From Maritimibacter harenae (lineage in GTDB: Bacteria; Pseudomonadota; Alphaproteobacteria; Rhodobacterales; Rhodobacteraceae), in NCBI RefSeq assembly GCF_009882975.1, contig NZ_WTUX01000068.1:1-38158 (forward strand): a stretch of DNA of 38,158 nucleotides. The letters are read 5' to 3'. The position numbers were made by a program, and so were the translations under genes. The notes under the pieces are model-generated. The model had not been told where the DNA came from. It ran no database searches and saw nothing but the letters and a program-made list of their open reading frames with translations. Numbering within the stretch: the stretch's first letter is position 1; each line of letters starts with the position of its first letter. Positions 6,830-14,598 of the stretch are shown one piece after another.

Positions 6830-8438
6830 AGGTTGCGGCTGCGTCCTCCTTAATCATGTCGGCGGATTTTTCACCGATCATGATACAGGTGGCATTGGTG
6901 TTGCCGTTGATGATCTCGGGCATGATTGAGGCATCGGCGACACGCACATTGGCCAGTCCCTTGACCTTGAGCCGCGCATCGACCACGGCCATGTCGTCGC
7001 GGCCCATCTTGCAGGTGCCGACCGGGTGATACGCATGGTTGACCTCGGCGCGCAGGTAGTCGTCGATCTCGGCATCGGTATTGAGATAACGCTTTGGGTA
7101 AAGCGGCTTGGCGATCATATCCTTCAGCGGTGAGCCGTGCAGGATGTCCTGCGTCACCTTGAAGGCATTGCGCATGTCCTTCAGGTCATCGGCGTGATCC
7201 AGCAGGTTCAGGTCGATATTGGGCTCGGACCCCGGGTTGGCGTTCTTGAGCGTCAAACGCCCCCGGCTGCGCGGGTGACCGATATTGACAATCATGGTAA
7301 AGCCCCACTTGATCATCGACATGTAGTCATGGGCATGGTTGCGATAGGGCAACGGCACCATGTGAAGTTGGAAATCCGGGTTGTTCTTACCCGGCTCGGA
7401 CCGCAGGAAGCCACCCGCCGCTGTGGGCGGATTGGCGAGCCAACCTTTGCGCCTGGTGAAATACTGGTAGAAGGCACCAAGGTTCTTGAGCGTGCCCAGT
7501 GGGCCAAGGGAAATTCCGGTGCGTTTCTTAGATTTGAACACGAACATCACGTCCGGGTGGTCATGCAGGTTTTCGCCCACGCCGGGCAATTCATGCTGCA
7601 CCTTGATGCCATGTTTCTCCAACTCGGCCCGGGGTCCGATGCCCGAGAGCATCAGGACTTGCGGCGAGCCGAAGGCCCCGCCGCTGACGATGACCTCCTT
7701 GTTCACCCCGACCCGCTTGGTTTCGCCGCCCTGGTCGTATTCGACGGCCACCGCGCGCCCGTCTTCCATGACGATCCGGCGCACCGTGGCCTTAACCTGG
7801 ATATCCAAGTTCTTGCGGTCCGTGATCGGGTCGAGATAGCAGAACTTGACCGAGGCGCGTTCGCCGTTCTTGGTGGTGAACTGGTAGATGCCCAGCCCTT
7901 CGCGATTGGCGCCGTTAAAATCCGGGGTCTTGGGGTATTCCAGCTTCTCGCCCGAGGAGAGGAAGGCGTTGTAGAAATCAAACGAGGCATCGCCGTTGCT
8001 GACATGCAAGGGACCGCTGTCGCCGTGATAGTCATCCGCACCGCGTTCGTTGTTTTCGGCCTTTCGGAAATAGGGCAGCACCTCGTCATAGCTCCAGCCT
8101 TCGTTGCCGAGTTCGGACCAGCGGTCATAGTCACCGGATTCGCCACGGATATAGACCATGCCGTTCATGCCGGACGAACCGCCCAGCATCTTGCCGCGCG
8201 GGTTATAAAGCGCACGGTTGTTAAGATTTTTCTGCGGCGTGGTGTTGAAGCGCCAGTTCAGCTTGTTGATTTTGTAGTTCTGGATCAGCCCGGCGAACAT
8301 GCCGGGAATCGAAACGAATTTCGAGTTACCCGGACCCCCTGCCTCGAGAAGCGTGACGGTAGTGTTCGGATCCTCGGATAGCCGCGCGGCAACCACTCCT
8401 CCCGAAGATCCTCCACCAATGACTACATAATCTGCCAT
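6828..8438 (-). CDS. betA: GMC-family alcohol (choline dehydrogenase-like) oxidoreductase
   Basis: A 536-residue FAD-dependent glucose-methanol-choline oxidoreductase, about the usual family length. The N-terminus has the dinucleotide-binding GGGSSGGVVAARL and LLEAGG; GGSSGMNGMVYIRG is the first GMC signature. The catalytic region near the C-terminus is HPVGTCKMG, followed by NGNTNATCIMIGEKSADMI. The start at 8438 is chosen because GGGAGAG precedes it at good spacing; the 7-residue longer form has no such site. It would oxidise a primary alcohol to an aldehyde; AlkJ-like and BetA-like enzymes share these motifs, so the substrate is open. It is directly downstream of calB on the same strand, so alcohol-to-acid conversion is likely. 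The symbol marks family similarity only. Confidence 0.85.
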   Translation of the reverse strand: MADYVVIGGGSSGGVVAARLSEDPNTTVTLLEAGGPGNSKFVSIPGMFAGLIQNYKINKLNWRFNTTPQKNLNNRALYNPRGKMLGGSSGMNGMVYIRGESGDYDRWSELGNEGWSYDEVLPYFRKAENNERGADDYHGDSGPLHVSNGDASFDFYNAFLSSGEKLEYPKTPDFNGANREGLGIYQFTTKNGERASVKFCYLDPITDRKNLDIQVKATVRRIVMEDGRAVAVEYDQGGETKRVGVNKEVIVSGGAFGSPQVLMLSGIGPRAELEKHGIKVQHELPGVGENLHDHPDVMFVFKSKKRTGISLGPLGTLKNLGAFYQYFTRRKGWLANPPTAAGGFLRSEPGKNNPDFQLHMVPLPYRNHAHDYMSMIKWGFTMIVNIGHPRSRGRLTLKNANPGSEPNIDLNLLDHADDLKDMRNAFKVTQDILHGSPLKDMIAKPLYPKRYLNTDAEIDDYLRAEVNHAYHPVGTCKMGRDDMAVVDARLKVKGLANVRVADASIMPEIINGNTNATCIMIGEKSADMIKEDAAAT

Positions 8439-8473
8439 TGTTACTCTCCCTGTTACCATTTTTTGTGTCTGTG

Positions 8474-9919
8474 TCAGACGATTTTCTTCATGACCGCCAA
8501 GAGCGTGTCGGTGAGCCTGCTGTAGGGCGGATTCAGAAGGTTGGCCGAGTTCAGCCGCGCCTGCCGGAAGACCGGCTTGTGGGCGCTGAAACTGTCAAAC
8601 CCAGCCTTGCCGGTATGGGTGCCCATGCCGCTGGCCCCAATGCCGCCGAAGGGCAACTTTTCCTGGAACACGTGGAACAGGGTTTCGTTGACGCACATCC
8701 CCCCGGCCCAGGTGTTTTGCAGCATGTGTTTTTCACGGGCGCGGTCATGGCCAAACCAATAGAGCGCCAACGGACGGTCATGGCTGTTGATATAGCCCGT
8801 GACCTCATCCAGGCTGTCATAGGTCTTGATCGACAGAACCGGGCCGAACACTTCCTCCTGCATCACTGCCATGTCGTCGCTGGGGTTGATCACTATATTC
8901 AGCGGCAGAATCCGGTTGTTGGTATTGCCCTCGCCACCATCGGGGTTGACCGTCACCACCTTTGCCCCCTTGTCACGGGCATCGGTGACCAGATTGCGCA
9001 GCCGGTCGTAATGGCGGTCCGAAACGATCGTGGTGTAGTCTACGTTGCCATCGAGGTTGGGAAAGAACTTGGTAAAGCCCTTCTTCATATCCCCGACGAA
9101 CCCATCAAGCTTTTCGGTGGGCACAAAGACGTAGTCCACTCCGATACAGGTCTGGCCACAGTTCAGCACCTTGCCGCGCAGGATCGAGCTGACCGCCTTG
9201 GCCGGATTATAGGAATGGTCGATGATCGCGGGGCTCTTGCCCCCCAGTTCCAGCGTGACAGGCGTCAGGTTGGGTGCCGCGGCCTGGGCGATCTTGCGCC
9301 CCACGGCGGTGGACCCCGTAAAGATCAGGTGGTCAAAAGGCAGTTCGGCAAAGGCATTGCCCAGCTCGGCCCCGCCGGTGACGACGGCCAACAGGTCCTC
9401 GTCAAAATTGTCGGAAACGAGATTGCCCAGAAGTTCGGTTGTATGTACCGTGACCTCGCTGGGCTTGATCATCATACGGTTGCCTGCGGCCAGCGCATGC
9501 ACCGCCGGAAGAAGCGCGATGGCATAGGGATAGTTCCAGGGAGCGATATTGCCGATCACTCCTAGGGGCTGCGGCACCACCTTGCATGTGGCCGGCAGCG
9601 AATGCAGGCTTGTGCCCACCCGGCGCGGGCGCATCCATTTGCGCAGGTGACGGCGGGCATGTTTGGCGCCCTGGATGACAAGGAACAAATCGCTCAGCGT
9701 GGTTTCGCGCACCGAGCGGTTGCCGAAATCCTTGTCGATGACATTACAAATGTCGTGCTTGTGTTTCTCGGTCAGTTTCAGCAGCTTTTCGACATTGCCG
9801 CACCGTTCTTCGTAGGACGGGTAGGGGTTGGCATTGGAGGCGGCTTTCTGGCAGGTGAAAAGCGCCTTGAGATCGTCGATGGAGGTGTCAGGGACGATAG
9901 GCGTGGCATAGGAATTCAT
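8474..9919 (-). CDS. calB: Coniferyl-aldehyde-dehydrogenase-like NAD(P)-dependent aldehyde dehydrogenase
   Basis: A 481-residue aldehyde dehydrogenase of the CalB subgroup. The cofactor/active-site segments visible are PWNYPYAIALLPAVHALAAG, FTGSTAVGRKIAQAA, VTLELGGKSP (general-base Glu) and LNCGQTCIGVDYV (nucleophile Cys). The conserved EEVFGPVL motif and the C-terminal FGGIGASGMG block are also present. It is upstream of and probably cotranscribed with the GMC oxidoreductase (35 bp gap), so its likely job is oxidising the resulting aldehyde to a carboxylic acid. The ribosome site AAAGGA at about 9,926-9,931 lies in the tail of a vestigial acyl-CoA dehydrogenase frame. The natural promoter has probably been lost or displaced by rearrangement just upstream. 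Confidence 0.85.
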   Translation of the reverse strand: MNSYATPIVPDTSIDDLKALFTCQKAASNANPYPSYEERCGNVEKLLKLTEKHKHDICNVIDKDFGNRSVRETTLSDLFLVIQGAKHARRHLRKWMRPRRVGTSLHSLPATCKVVPQPLGVIGNIAPWNYPYAIALLPAVHALAAGNRMMIKPSEVTVHTTELLGNLVSDNFDEDLLAVVTGGAELGNAFAELPFDHLIFTGSTAVGRKIAQAAAPNLTPVTLELGGKSPAIIDHSYNPAKAVSSILRGKVLNCGQTCIGVDYVFVPTEKLDGFVGDMKKGFTKFFPNLDGNVDYTTIVSDRHYDRLRNLVTDARDKGAKVVTVNPDGGEGNTNNRILPLNIVINPSDDMAVMQEEVFGPVLSIKTYDSLDEVTGYINSHDRPLALYWFGHDRAREKHMLQNTWAGGMCVNETLFHVFQEKLPFGGIGASGMGTHTGKAGFDSFSAHKPVFRQARLNSANLLNPPYSRLTDTLLAVMKKIV

Positions 9920-9921
9920 GG

Positions 9922-9996
9922 TTAGTCCTTTGTATCAATTTCGAGGAAGCGGCGCAGCATATCGCAGGCCATTGTCTGTTCTTCGGTCTTGAACAT
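9922..9996 (-). pseudogene. Acyl-CoA dehydrogenase 5' fragment (duplicate of the gene at 12,673)
   Basis: The leftward frame from ATG 9996 begins MFKTEEQTMACDMLRRFL, the exact first 18 residues of the intact acyl-CoA dehydrogenase at 12,673, then runs EIDTKD to a stop just before calB. Nucleotide similarity spans about 9,941-10,016 with only a few substitutions. It includes the CGATAGGAGAGC that carries the stop of the preceding thiolase gene and the ribosome site. This is a truncated second copy of a thiolase/acyl-CoA dehydrogenase junction, so part of a duplicated or homologous cluster was deleted here. Confidence 0.85.
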
Positions 9997-10011
9997 CCTG
10001 CTCTCCTATCG

Positions 10012-10254
10012 CGCCAGCACCGCACCAAGCTTCACAGCACCAACCCCATCGAGCGCCTGAACAAGGAAGTGAAACGGCGCGCAGATGTCGTCGGCATCTT
10101 CCCCAACGAGGCATCCATCACCCGCCTAATCGGCGCCGTGCTGTTCGAGCAAAACGACGAATGGCAGACCGCCAGCCGTTATATGATGGTCGAGGCATTC
10201 GCACAGATCGACAACGAGGAGACAGACCCAATTCTCAGCATCAAAGCCGCCTGA
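10012..10254 (+). pseudogene. IS256-family transposase C-terminal remnant
   Basis: The rightward frame reads HRTKLHSTNPIERLN, then KEVKRRADVVGIFPNEASI, the conserved C-terminal signature of IS256-family (mutator type) transposases. It ends with TGA at 10,252-10,254. Only about 80 C-terminal codons remain; the 5' part with most of the catalytic domain is missing. The left edge abuts the acyl-CoA dehydrogenase fragment at about 10,011-10,017, so this is the junction of a deletion or recombination event. Confidence 0.85.
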
Positions 10255-10280
10255 TCATGACCTCGGGCCACCCGACAAAT

Positions 10281-10301
10281 TACACCACGTGCGCGGACAC
10301 T
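10281..10301. repeat. Probable right terminal inverted repeat of the IS256-family remnant
   Basis: The sequence beginning TACACCACGTGCGCGGACAC lies 27 bp after the transposase stop. Its TTACACCAC...GCGCGG character resembles the termini of IS256-group elements. The matching left end is not in the window, so it cannot be confirmed by pairing. Confidence 0.5.
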
Positions 10302-10572
10302 AACTCCTACTCGTTGCCGCTGTCGGGAGCGGGACCTGTCAGAAATCTGCGATGTGTAGCCGACTGAATTTGTTCGGTGTTGCCTGTTCGGCATTCCTGA
10401 AGCGCAAGCACACATGATTACCGACAGGCAGCAATTCCTGTGAGATTTCCTTCGCGAACAACGAGTCTCGCCCGAAAAAGCTGTCACTCTGATTCTCGGT
10501 TTTTTACAGGTTTTATGAACCCCCATTCGAGCGTTTCTTCCAAGGTGCTGTAATAGATAAGGAAATTTGATG

Positions 10573-10610
10573 TTGACAGCGCAGGCTTATTATTACTTAC
10601 TGGTCAGTAA
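10573..10610 (+). promoter_or_regulatory. Promoter with TetR-type palindromic operator for the rightward operon
   Basis: A consensus -35 box TTGACA (10573-10578) is followed after exactly 18 nt by the palindrome TTACTGGTCAGTAA (10597-10610; 6-bp arms, 2-bp centre). The palindrome covers the -10 region, as for a repressor site. It ends 15 bp before the preferred start of the crotonase-fold gene. The same arrangement occurs in mirror orientation at 31,257-31,294. The TetR protein at 22,286 is the natural candidate to bind both. Confidence 0.75.
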
Positions 10611-10624
10611 ATAAAGGTATGAAA

Positions 10625-11413
10625 ATGCAACATGCAAATGTCATTTTGGAGATGCGGGGATCGGCGGCCTGGTTGCGCCTGAACAGACCCACCGAATTGA
10701 ACGCTCTTTCGCGGGACATGGTCTTGGAGCTTGGGGAGGCGCTTGAGCGCATTCGTCGTGACGAAAAGCTGCGCGTTGTGGTGCTGACCGGCAGCGGCCG
10801 GGCGTTCTGTGCGGGCGCTGATCTCAAGGCGGTGCAAGCTGGTCTGTCACAGGAGCGGTCCGACGACGGCGACTTCCTTGATGCCGTAGCGGAGGTTTTT
10901 CAGATTCTCCGCGATTTTCCCAAACCCGTCATTGGTGGCCTGAACGGCGTGACCGTCGCCGGCGGTCTGGAACTGGCCATGTGCTGCGACGTACTGATCA
11001 CCGCAGAAAGCGCGAAGATCGGTGATGCGCATGCCAATTTTGGGGTCTTTCCGGGGGCCGGTGGCGCTGCTGTCCTGCCCTCTCGGATTGGCCTGCCGAA
11101 CGCTAAATATCTGCTGTTTTCCGGCCGAAGTCTGCCGGCGCGCGATTGGTTGCGCATGGGGCTTGTGCAGGAAGTTGTTGCCGATGATGCGCTTGAGGCT
11201 CGTCTGGACACGTTCGCAAGTGATCTGGCTGACAAAAGCCCGCTCGTCCTGTCGCGCATGAAAGCGGTCGCCAACGCGTCAGTAGATATGTCGCAAGCCG
11301 AAGCTCTGGTCTGGGAATTGTCGGTCCTGCGCGACCACCTGACATCAAACGACGCTGCCGAAGGGCTGGCGGCGTTTTCGGAGAAACGCAAACCGGTCTT
11401 TGCCGGAAACTGA
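10625..11413 (+). CDS. Crotonase-fold enoyl-CoA hydratase/isomerase family protein
   Basis: A 262-residue crotonase-superfamily protein using ATG 10625, which has AAAGG seven bases upstream; ATG 10619 is too close to that site. The oxyanion-hole segments SGRAFCAGADLKAV and GVFPGAGGAAVLP are intact. When aligned to the classical hydratase, the two catalytic glutamates fall on His (in DAHANFGVF) and Tyr (in NAKYLLFSG), so simple enoyl-CoA hydration by the standard mechanism is doubtful; isomerase, hydrolase or lyase activity is possible. It is first in the operon under the palindromic operator and is followed by the thiolase after 11 bp. Family assignment is firm, reaction uncertain. Confidence 0.85.
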   Translation: MQHANVILEMRGSAAWLRLNRPTELNALSRDMVLELGEALERIRRDEKLRVVVLTGSGRAFCAGADLKAVQAGLSQERSDDGDFLDAVAEVFQILRDFPKPVIGGLNGVTVAGGLELAMCCDVLITAESAKIGDAHANFGVFPGAGGAAVLPSRIGLPNAKYLLFSGRSLPARDWLRMGLVQEVVADDALEARLDTFASDLADKSPLVLSRMKAVANASVDMSQAEALVWELSVLRDHLTSNDAAEGLAAFSEKRKPVFAGN

Positions 11414-11424
11414 TGAGGACCAAG

Positions 11425-12663
11425 ATGGACAAGGTTTACATAACCGGCGTGGCGATGACGCGCATGGGACGCCTGGACGGGGCGACTGTGAAGTCGCTGT
11501 CCCGCGAGGCCGTCACCGGGGCCCTGGCTGATGCCGGGATTTCCGCCGGTGCGGTCGAAGCCGCCTATTTCTCGAACGCCACCCAGCGGCATCTGGAAGG
11601 CCAGTTGATGATCCCGGGCCAGATCGCCCTGCGCGATATGGGGATCGAGGGCATTCCGGTTGTGAACGTCGAAAACGCCTGTGCCAGCGGATCAACCGCC
11701 CTGAACCTGGCGGCGCAGTTTCTGAAGGCAGGCGAAGGAGACGTGGCGTTGGCCGTCGGGGCCGAGAAGATGTGGACTGGTGACAAGGCCAAGATGTTCA
11801 GCTTTTTCGACTCGGGCTGGGAACTGGCGACTGCCGAGGAGAATGAAAAACAACTGCTGGCGCTGGGACATGGGATCGATCTGCCGGAAGGCAGCGAGTC
11901 CGAAAAACCCTATTCCGTTTTCATGGCCGTCTACGCCGCCTTTGCCCGCGCGCATATGCGCCTCTTTGGGACGACACAGGCGCAATTCGCGGCCATCGCG
12001 GCCAAGAACCACATGCATTCGGTGGAAAACGACAAGGCGCAGTTCCGCGATCCCTACACTGTTGGCGACGTGCTGGGCGCGCCGCCGATCACCTATCCGC
12101 TGACCCTGCCGATGTGCGCCCCGATGAGCGATGGCGGTGCTGCGGCGGTGCTGATGACCGAAGCGGGCATGAAGCGCCACGGCATTTCCCGAGACCGCGC
12201 CATCGAGTTGCGTGCCAGCGTGATCCAGACCGGTTCGGACCGGGATGGCGACGACTTTGAAAACCATCTGACCGCTAAGGCGGCCCGGCGCGCCTATGAG
12301 AAGGCCGGGCTTGGGCCCGAGGACGTCTCGGTCGCCGAGGTGCATGACGCCACTGCTGTGGGCGAGCTGATCCAGATCGAAAACCTTGGTCTTTTTCCCT
12401 TTGGTGAGGGCGCGGCAGCCTCCGAACGTGGCGAGACCACGATTGGCGGGCGTGTGCCGGTCAACCCGTCGGGTGGGCTGGAGTGCAAGGGCCACCCGAT
12501 CGGCGCCACCGGTCTGGGGCAGGTCTATGAGCTTGTCAGCCAGCTGCGCGGCGAATGCGGCACGCGCCAGGTCGAAGGGGCAAAGGTGGCAATTGCAGAG
12601 AACGGTGGTGGGCTGATCGGGATCGAAGAGGCCGTGGCCTCGGTCCTGATTCTGGCACGATAG
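11425..12663 (+). CDS. SCP-x-like thiolase / lipid-transfer protein
   Basis: A 412-residue thiolase-superfamily protein of the sterol-carrier-protein-x type, which cleaves 3-ketoacyl-CoA. The nucleophile Cys sits in VENACASGSTALN and the C-terminal catalytic region reads NPSGGLECKGHPIGATGLGQ. The VAEVHDATAVGELIQIENLG segment is typical of the SCP-x/lipid-transfer subgroup and not of FadA-type thiolases. Start ATG 11425 follows GAGGA at good spacing; the longer frame from 11413 overlaps the previous stop. In animals SCP-x acts on branched-chain acyl-CoAs, which fits with the AMACR-like gene downstream. A near-identical copy of its last bases and the next start survives at about 9,941-10,016. 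Confidence 0.85.
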   Translation: MDKVYITGVAMTRMGRLDGATVKSLSREAVTGALADAGISAGAVEAAYFSNATQRHLEGQLMIPGQIALRDMGIEGIPVVNVENACASGSTALNLAAQFLKAGEGDVALAVGAEKMWTGDKAKMFSFFDSGWELATAEENEKQLLALGHGIDLPEGSESEKPYSVFMAVYAAFARAHMRLFGTTQAQFAAIAAKNHMHSVENDKAQFRDPYTVGDVLGAPPITYPLTLPMCAPMSDGGAAAVLMTEAGMKRHGISRDRAIELRASVIQTGSDRDGDDFENHLTAKAARRAYEKAGLGPEDVSVAEVHDATAVGELIQIENLGLFPFGEGAAASERGETTIGGRVPVNPSGGLECKGHPIGATGLGQVYELVSQLRGECGTRQVEGAKVAIAENGGGLIGIEEAVASVLILAR

Positions 12664-12672
12664 GAGAGCGAG

Positions 12673-13809
12673 ATGTTCAAGACCGAAGAACAGACAATGG
12701 CCTGCGACATGCTGCGTCGCTTCCTCGATGACCAGATCGAACCGGAATACCTGAAGGTCAAGGATGCGCCGTTTGAAAAAGAGGTGATCCAGGGGTTCCT
12801 CACGCAACTGTCCGAATTCGGCCTGACCTCGGCCCCCCATCCCGAAGAGGCGGGTGGCATGGGGCTCGATTGGTCCACGCACCTGATGCTATTCGAAGAG
12901 GTCGGCGTCACGGCGATGGACATTGCGTTGCCGATCCTAATCAACGTGGTGGGCGCCGACCTTTTGCTTCGCCTTGGAACCGATGAACAACGCGCGCGCT
13001 ATATCCCACAGCTTCTGGCGGGTGAGACATCCGTGGCCATCGGCATCTCTGAGCCGGGTGTCGGCTCGGACGTGGCGGCGGTCAAGACACGCGCCCGCAA
13101 GGATGGCGGCGATTGGGTGATTTCGGGCGAAAAGACCTGGATTTCGAACGGGCGTTTCGCCGATTTCCTGATCTGCACCTGCAACACCGGCGAGGGGTTG
13201 ACGCATATCCTGGTCGACCGCAAGGAACACGGGTTCGAAACCCGCGACATCCCCAAGATCGGCCTCAATGCACAGTCGACCTCGCAGGTCTTCCTCGATG
13301 AGGTGCGGGTGCCCGTTGAGAACACCATCGGCGCCGAAGGGCGCGGGTTGCAGCAGACGCTGGTCGTGTTCGAACGCGCGCGGGTGCATATGGCGATGTG
13401 GGGCATCGCGCTGGCGCGCCGGGCGCTTGAGGAATCGATCCGTTACGCGCAAGAGCGCAACCAGCATGGCAAGCAGATCGCCGGGCATCAGATGATTGCC
13501 GACAAGATCGCCACCATGGCAACCGAGATCGACGCCGCGCGCCTGCTGACCCATCGTGCCGCCGGCATGATCGACCGCGATGAACGCTGCGACACGGAAT
13601 GCGCCATGGCCAAGTGGTACGGCACCGAGATCGCGGTGAACGCCACGCGGCAGGCGGTGCAGATCCATGGCGGCAACGGCGTGACCCGCGAGTTCATCGT
13701 CGAACGCCTGGCCCGCGAAGCCATCATCGGGCCGATCCCGGACGGGACCACAGAGATTCAGAAACTGCTGATCGCCCGGTCCCTGACCGGTGTGGCGGCG
13801 TTCAAATAG
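12673..13809 (+). CDS. Acyl-CoA dehydrogenase
   Basis: A 378-residue FAD-dependent acyl-CoA dehydrogenase catalysing alpha,beta-dehydrogenation and passing electrons to ETF, encoded by the opposing operon. Signature regions are AIGISEPGVGSDVAAVKTRA, the WISNG loop and IHGGNGVTREFIVERLAREA. At the position of the usual catalytic Glu (IYEGT) this protein has IPDGTTEIQ, so Asp replaces Glu. Asp occurs in some ACAD10/11-like relatives, so activity may be retained with altered chain preference. Start ATG follows AGGAGAG. Its first 18 codons are duplicated upstream of calB. The downstream dehydrogenase gene starts 11 bp after the stop. Confidence 0.9.
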   Translation: MFKTEEQTMACDMLRRFLDDQIEPEYLKVKDAPFEKEVIQGFLTQLSEFGLTSAPHPEEAGGMGLDWSTHLMLFEEVGVTAMDIALPILINVVGADLLLRLGTDEQRARYIPQLLAGETSVAIGISEPGVGSDVAAVKTRARKDGGDWVISGEKTWISNGRFADFLICTCNTGEGLTHILVDRKEHGFETRDIPKIGLNAQSTSQVFLDEVRVPVENTIGAEGRGLQQTLVVFERARVHMAMWGIALARRALEESIRYAQERNQHGKQIAGHQMIADKIATMATEIDAARLLTHRAAGMIDRDERCDTECAMAKWYGTEIAVNATRQAVQIHGGNGVTREFIVERLAREAIIGPIPDGTTEIQKLLIARSLTGVAAFK

Positions 13810-13820
13810 GGGCCCAGGTC

Positions 13821-14594
13821 ATGAAGATAGAAGGCAAGACCATTATCGTGACCGGCGGGGCCTCGGGACTTGGTGCTGCGACGGCAGAATACCTGCACGG
13901 GCTGGGTGCACAGGTGGCCATGTTCGACCGCGACATGGAACAGGGCACCGCGCTGGCCGACCGTTTGGGCGCGGACCGGGCCATGTTCCGGCAGGTGGAT
14001 GTGACCAGCGACGAGCACGTGTCCGAGGCCATCTCGGCTGTGGTCGACCGCTTTGGCGCGCTGCATGTCGCCATCAACTGTGCCGGTGTGGTCAGCCCGA
14101 TGAAGGTGGTCGACCGCGAGGGCGCACCTGCGTCTCTCGATGCCTTTCGCCGCACGGTCGAGATCAACCTTGTGGGCACGTTCAACGTGATGAGCCAGGC
14201 CGCCGCGCGGATGCTGGAAAACCCGCCCGAAGACGGGGAAGAGCGTGGCGTGATCGTCAACATCTCGTCCGGGGCGGCCTATGAAGGCCAGATCGGGCAG
14301 ACTGCCTATGCCTCGTCCAAGGCCGGTGTGATAGGGCTCAACCTGCCTGCCGCGCGCGAGCTGGGGCCGAAAGGCATCCGTATCAACGCCATCGCGCCGG
14401 GACTGTTTGGCACACCGATGGTGATGAGCCTCGGAGATGAGGTCGTCGCCTCGCTCGAAGAAAGCGTCGAGGCCCCCAAGCGGGTGGGCCGGATGGAAGA
14501 ATTCGCCCATGCCTGCGCTTTTCTGATCGAAAACAGCTACATGAACGGCGCGACCCTGCGTCTGGATGCCGCCACGCGGCTGCGGGCGAGGTGA
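13821..14594 (+). CDS. HSD10-like SDR 3-hydroxyacyl-CoA dehydrogenase
   Basis: A 257-residue short-chain dehydrogenase. VTGGASGLGAATAEYL is the NAD-binding glycine motif and NISSGAAYEGQIGQTAYASS carries the catalytic Ser and the Tyr of the YxxxK triad (YASSK). The LENPPEDGEERGVIVN stretch, the QIGQTAYASSKAGV region and IAPGLFGTPM closely resemble type II 3-hydroxyacyl-CoA dehydrogenase (HSD17B10), which oxidises 2-methyl-3-hydroxyacyl-CoA and other 3-hydroxyacyl-CoAs. I place the start at ATG 13821, because the longer frame runs inside the preceding gene out of its reading phase. It supplies the third beta-oxidation step between the hydratase and thiolase steps. Confidence 0.88.
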   Translation: MKIEGKTIIVTGGASGLGAATAEYLHGLGAQVAMFDRDMEQGTALADRLGADRAMFRQVDVTSDEHVSEAISAVVDRFGALHVAINCAGVVSPMKVVDREGAPASLDAFRRTVEINLVGTFNVMSQAAARMLENPPEDGEERGVIVNISSGAAYEGQIGQTAYASSKAGVIGLNLPAARELGPKGIRINAIAPGLFGTPMVMSLGDEVVASLEESVEAPKRVGRMEEFAHACAFLIENSYMNGATLRLDAATRLRAR

Positions 14595-14598
14595 CGAG

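Noticed and set aside
7137-8381. 414-codon plus-strand open frame opposite the GMC oxidoreductase
   Set aside because: It is an antisense shadow of a well-supported gene, with composition typical of complementary high-GC coding sequence and no family motif.
8438-9565. 375-codon plus-strand open frame opposite calB
   Set aside because: Antisense shadow; the minus strand encodes a complete aldehyde dehydrogenase with all catalytic motifs.
11692-12882. 396-codon minus-strand open frame opposite the thiolase and acyl-CoA dehydrogenase
   Set aside because: It crosses two supported genes on the other strand and shows no domain or ribosome site.
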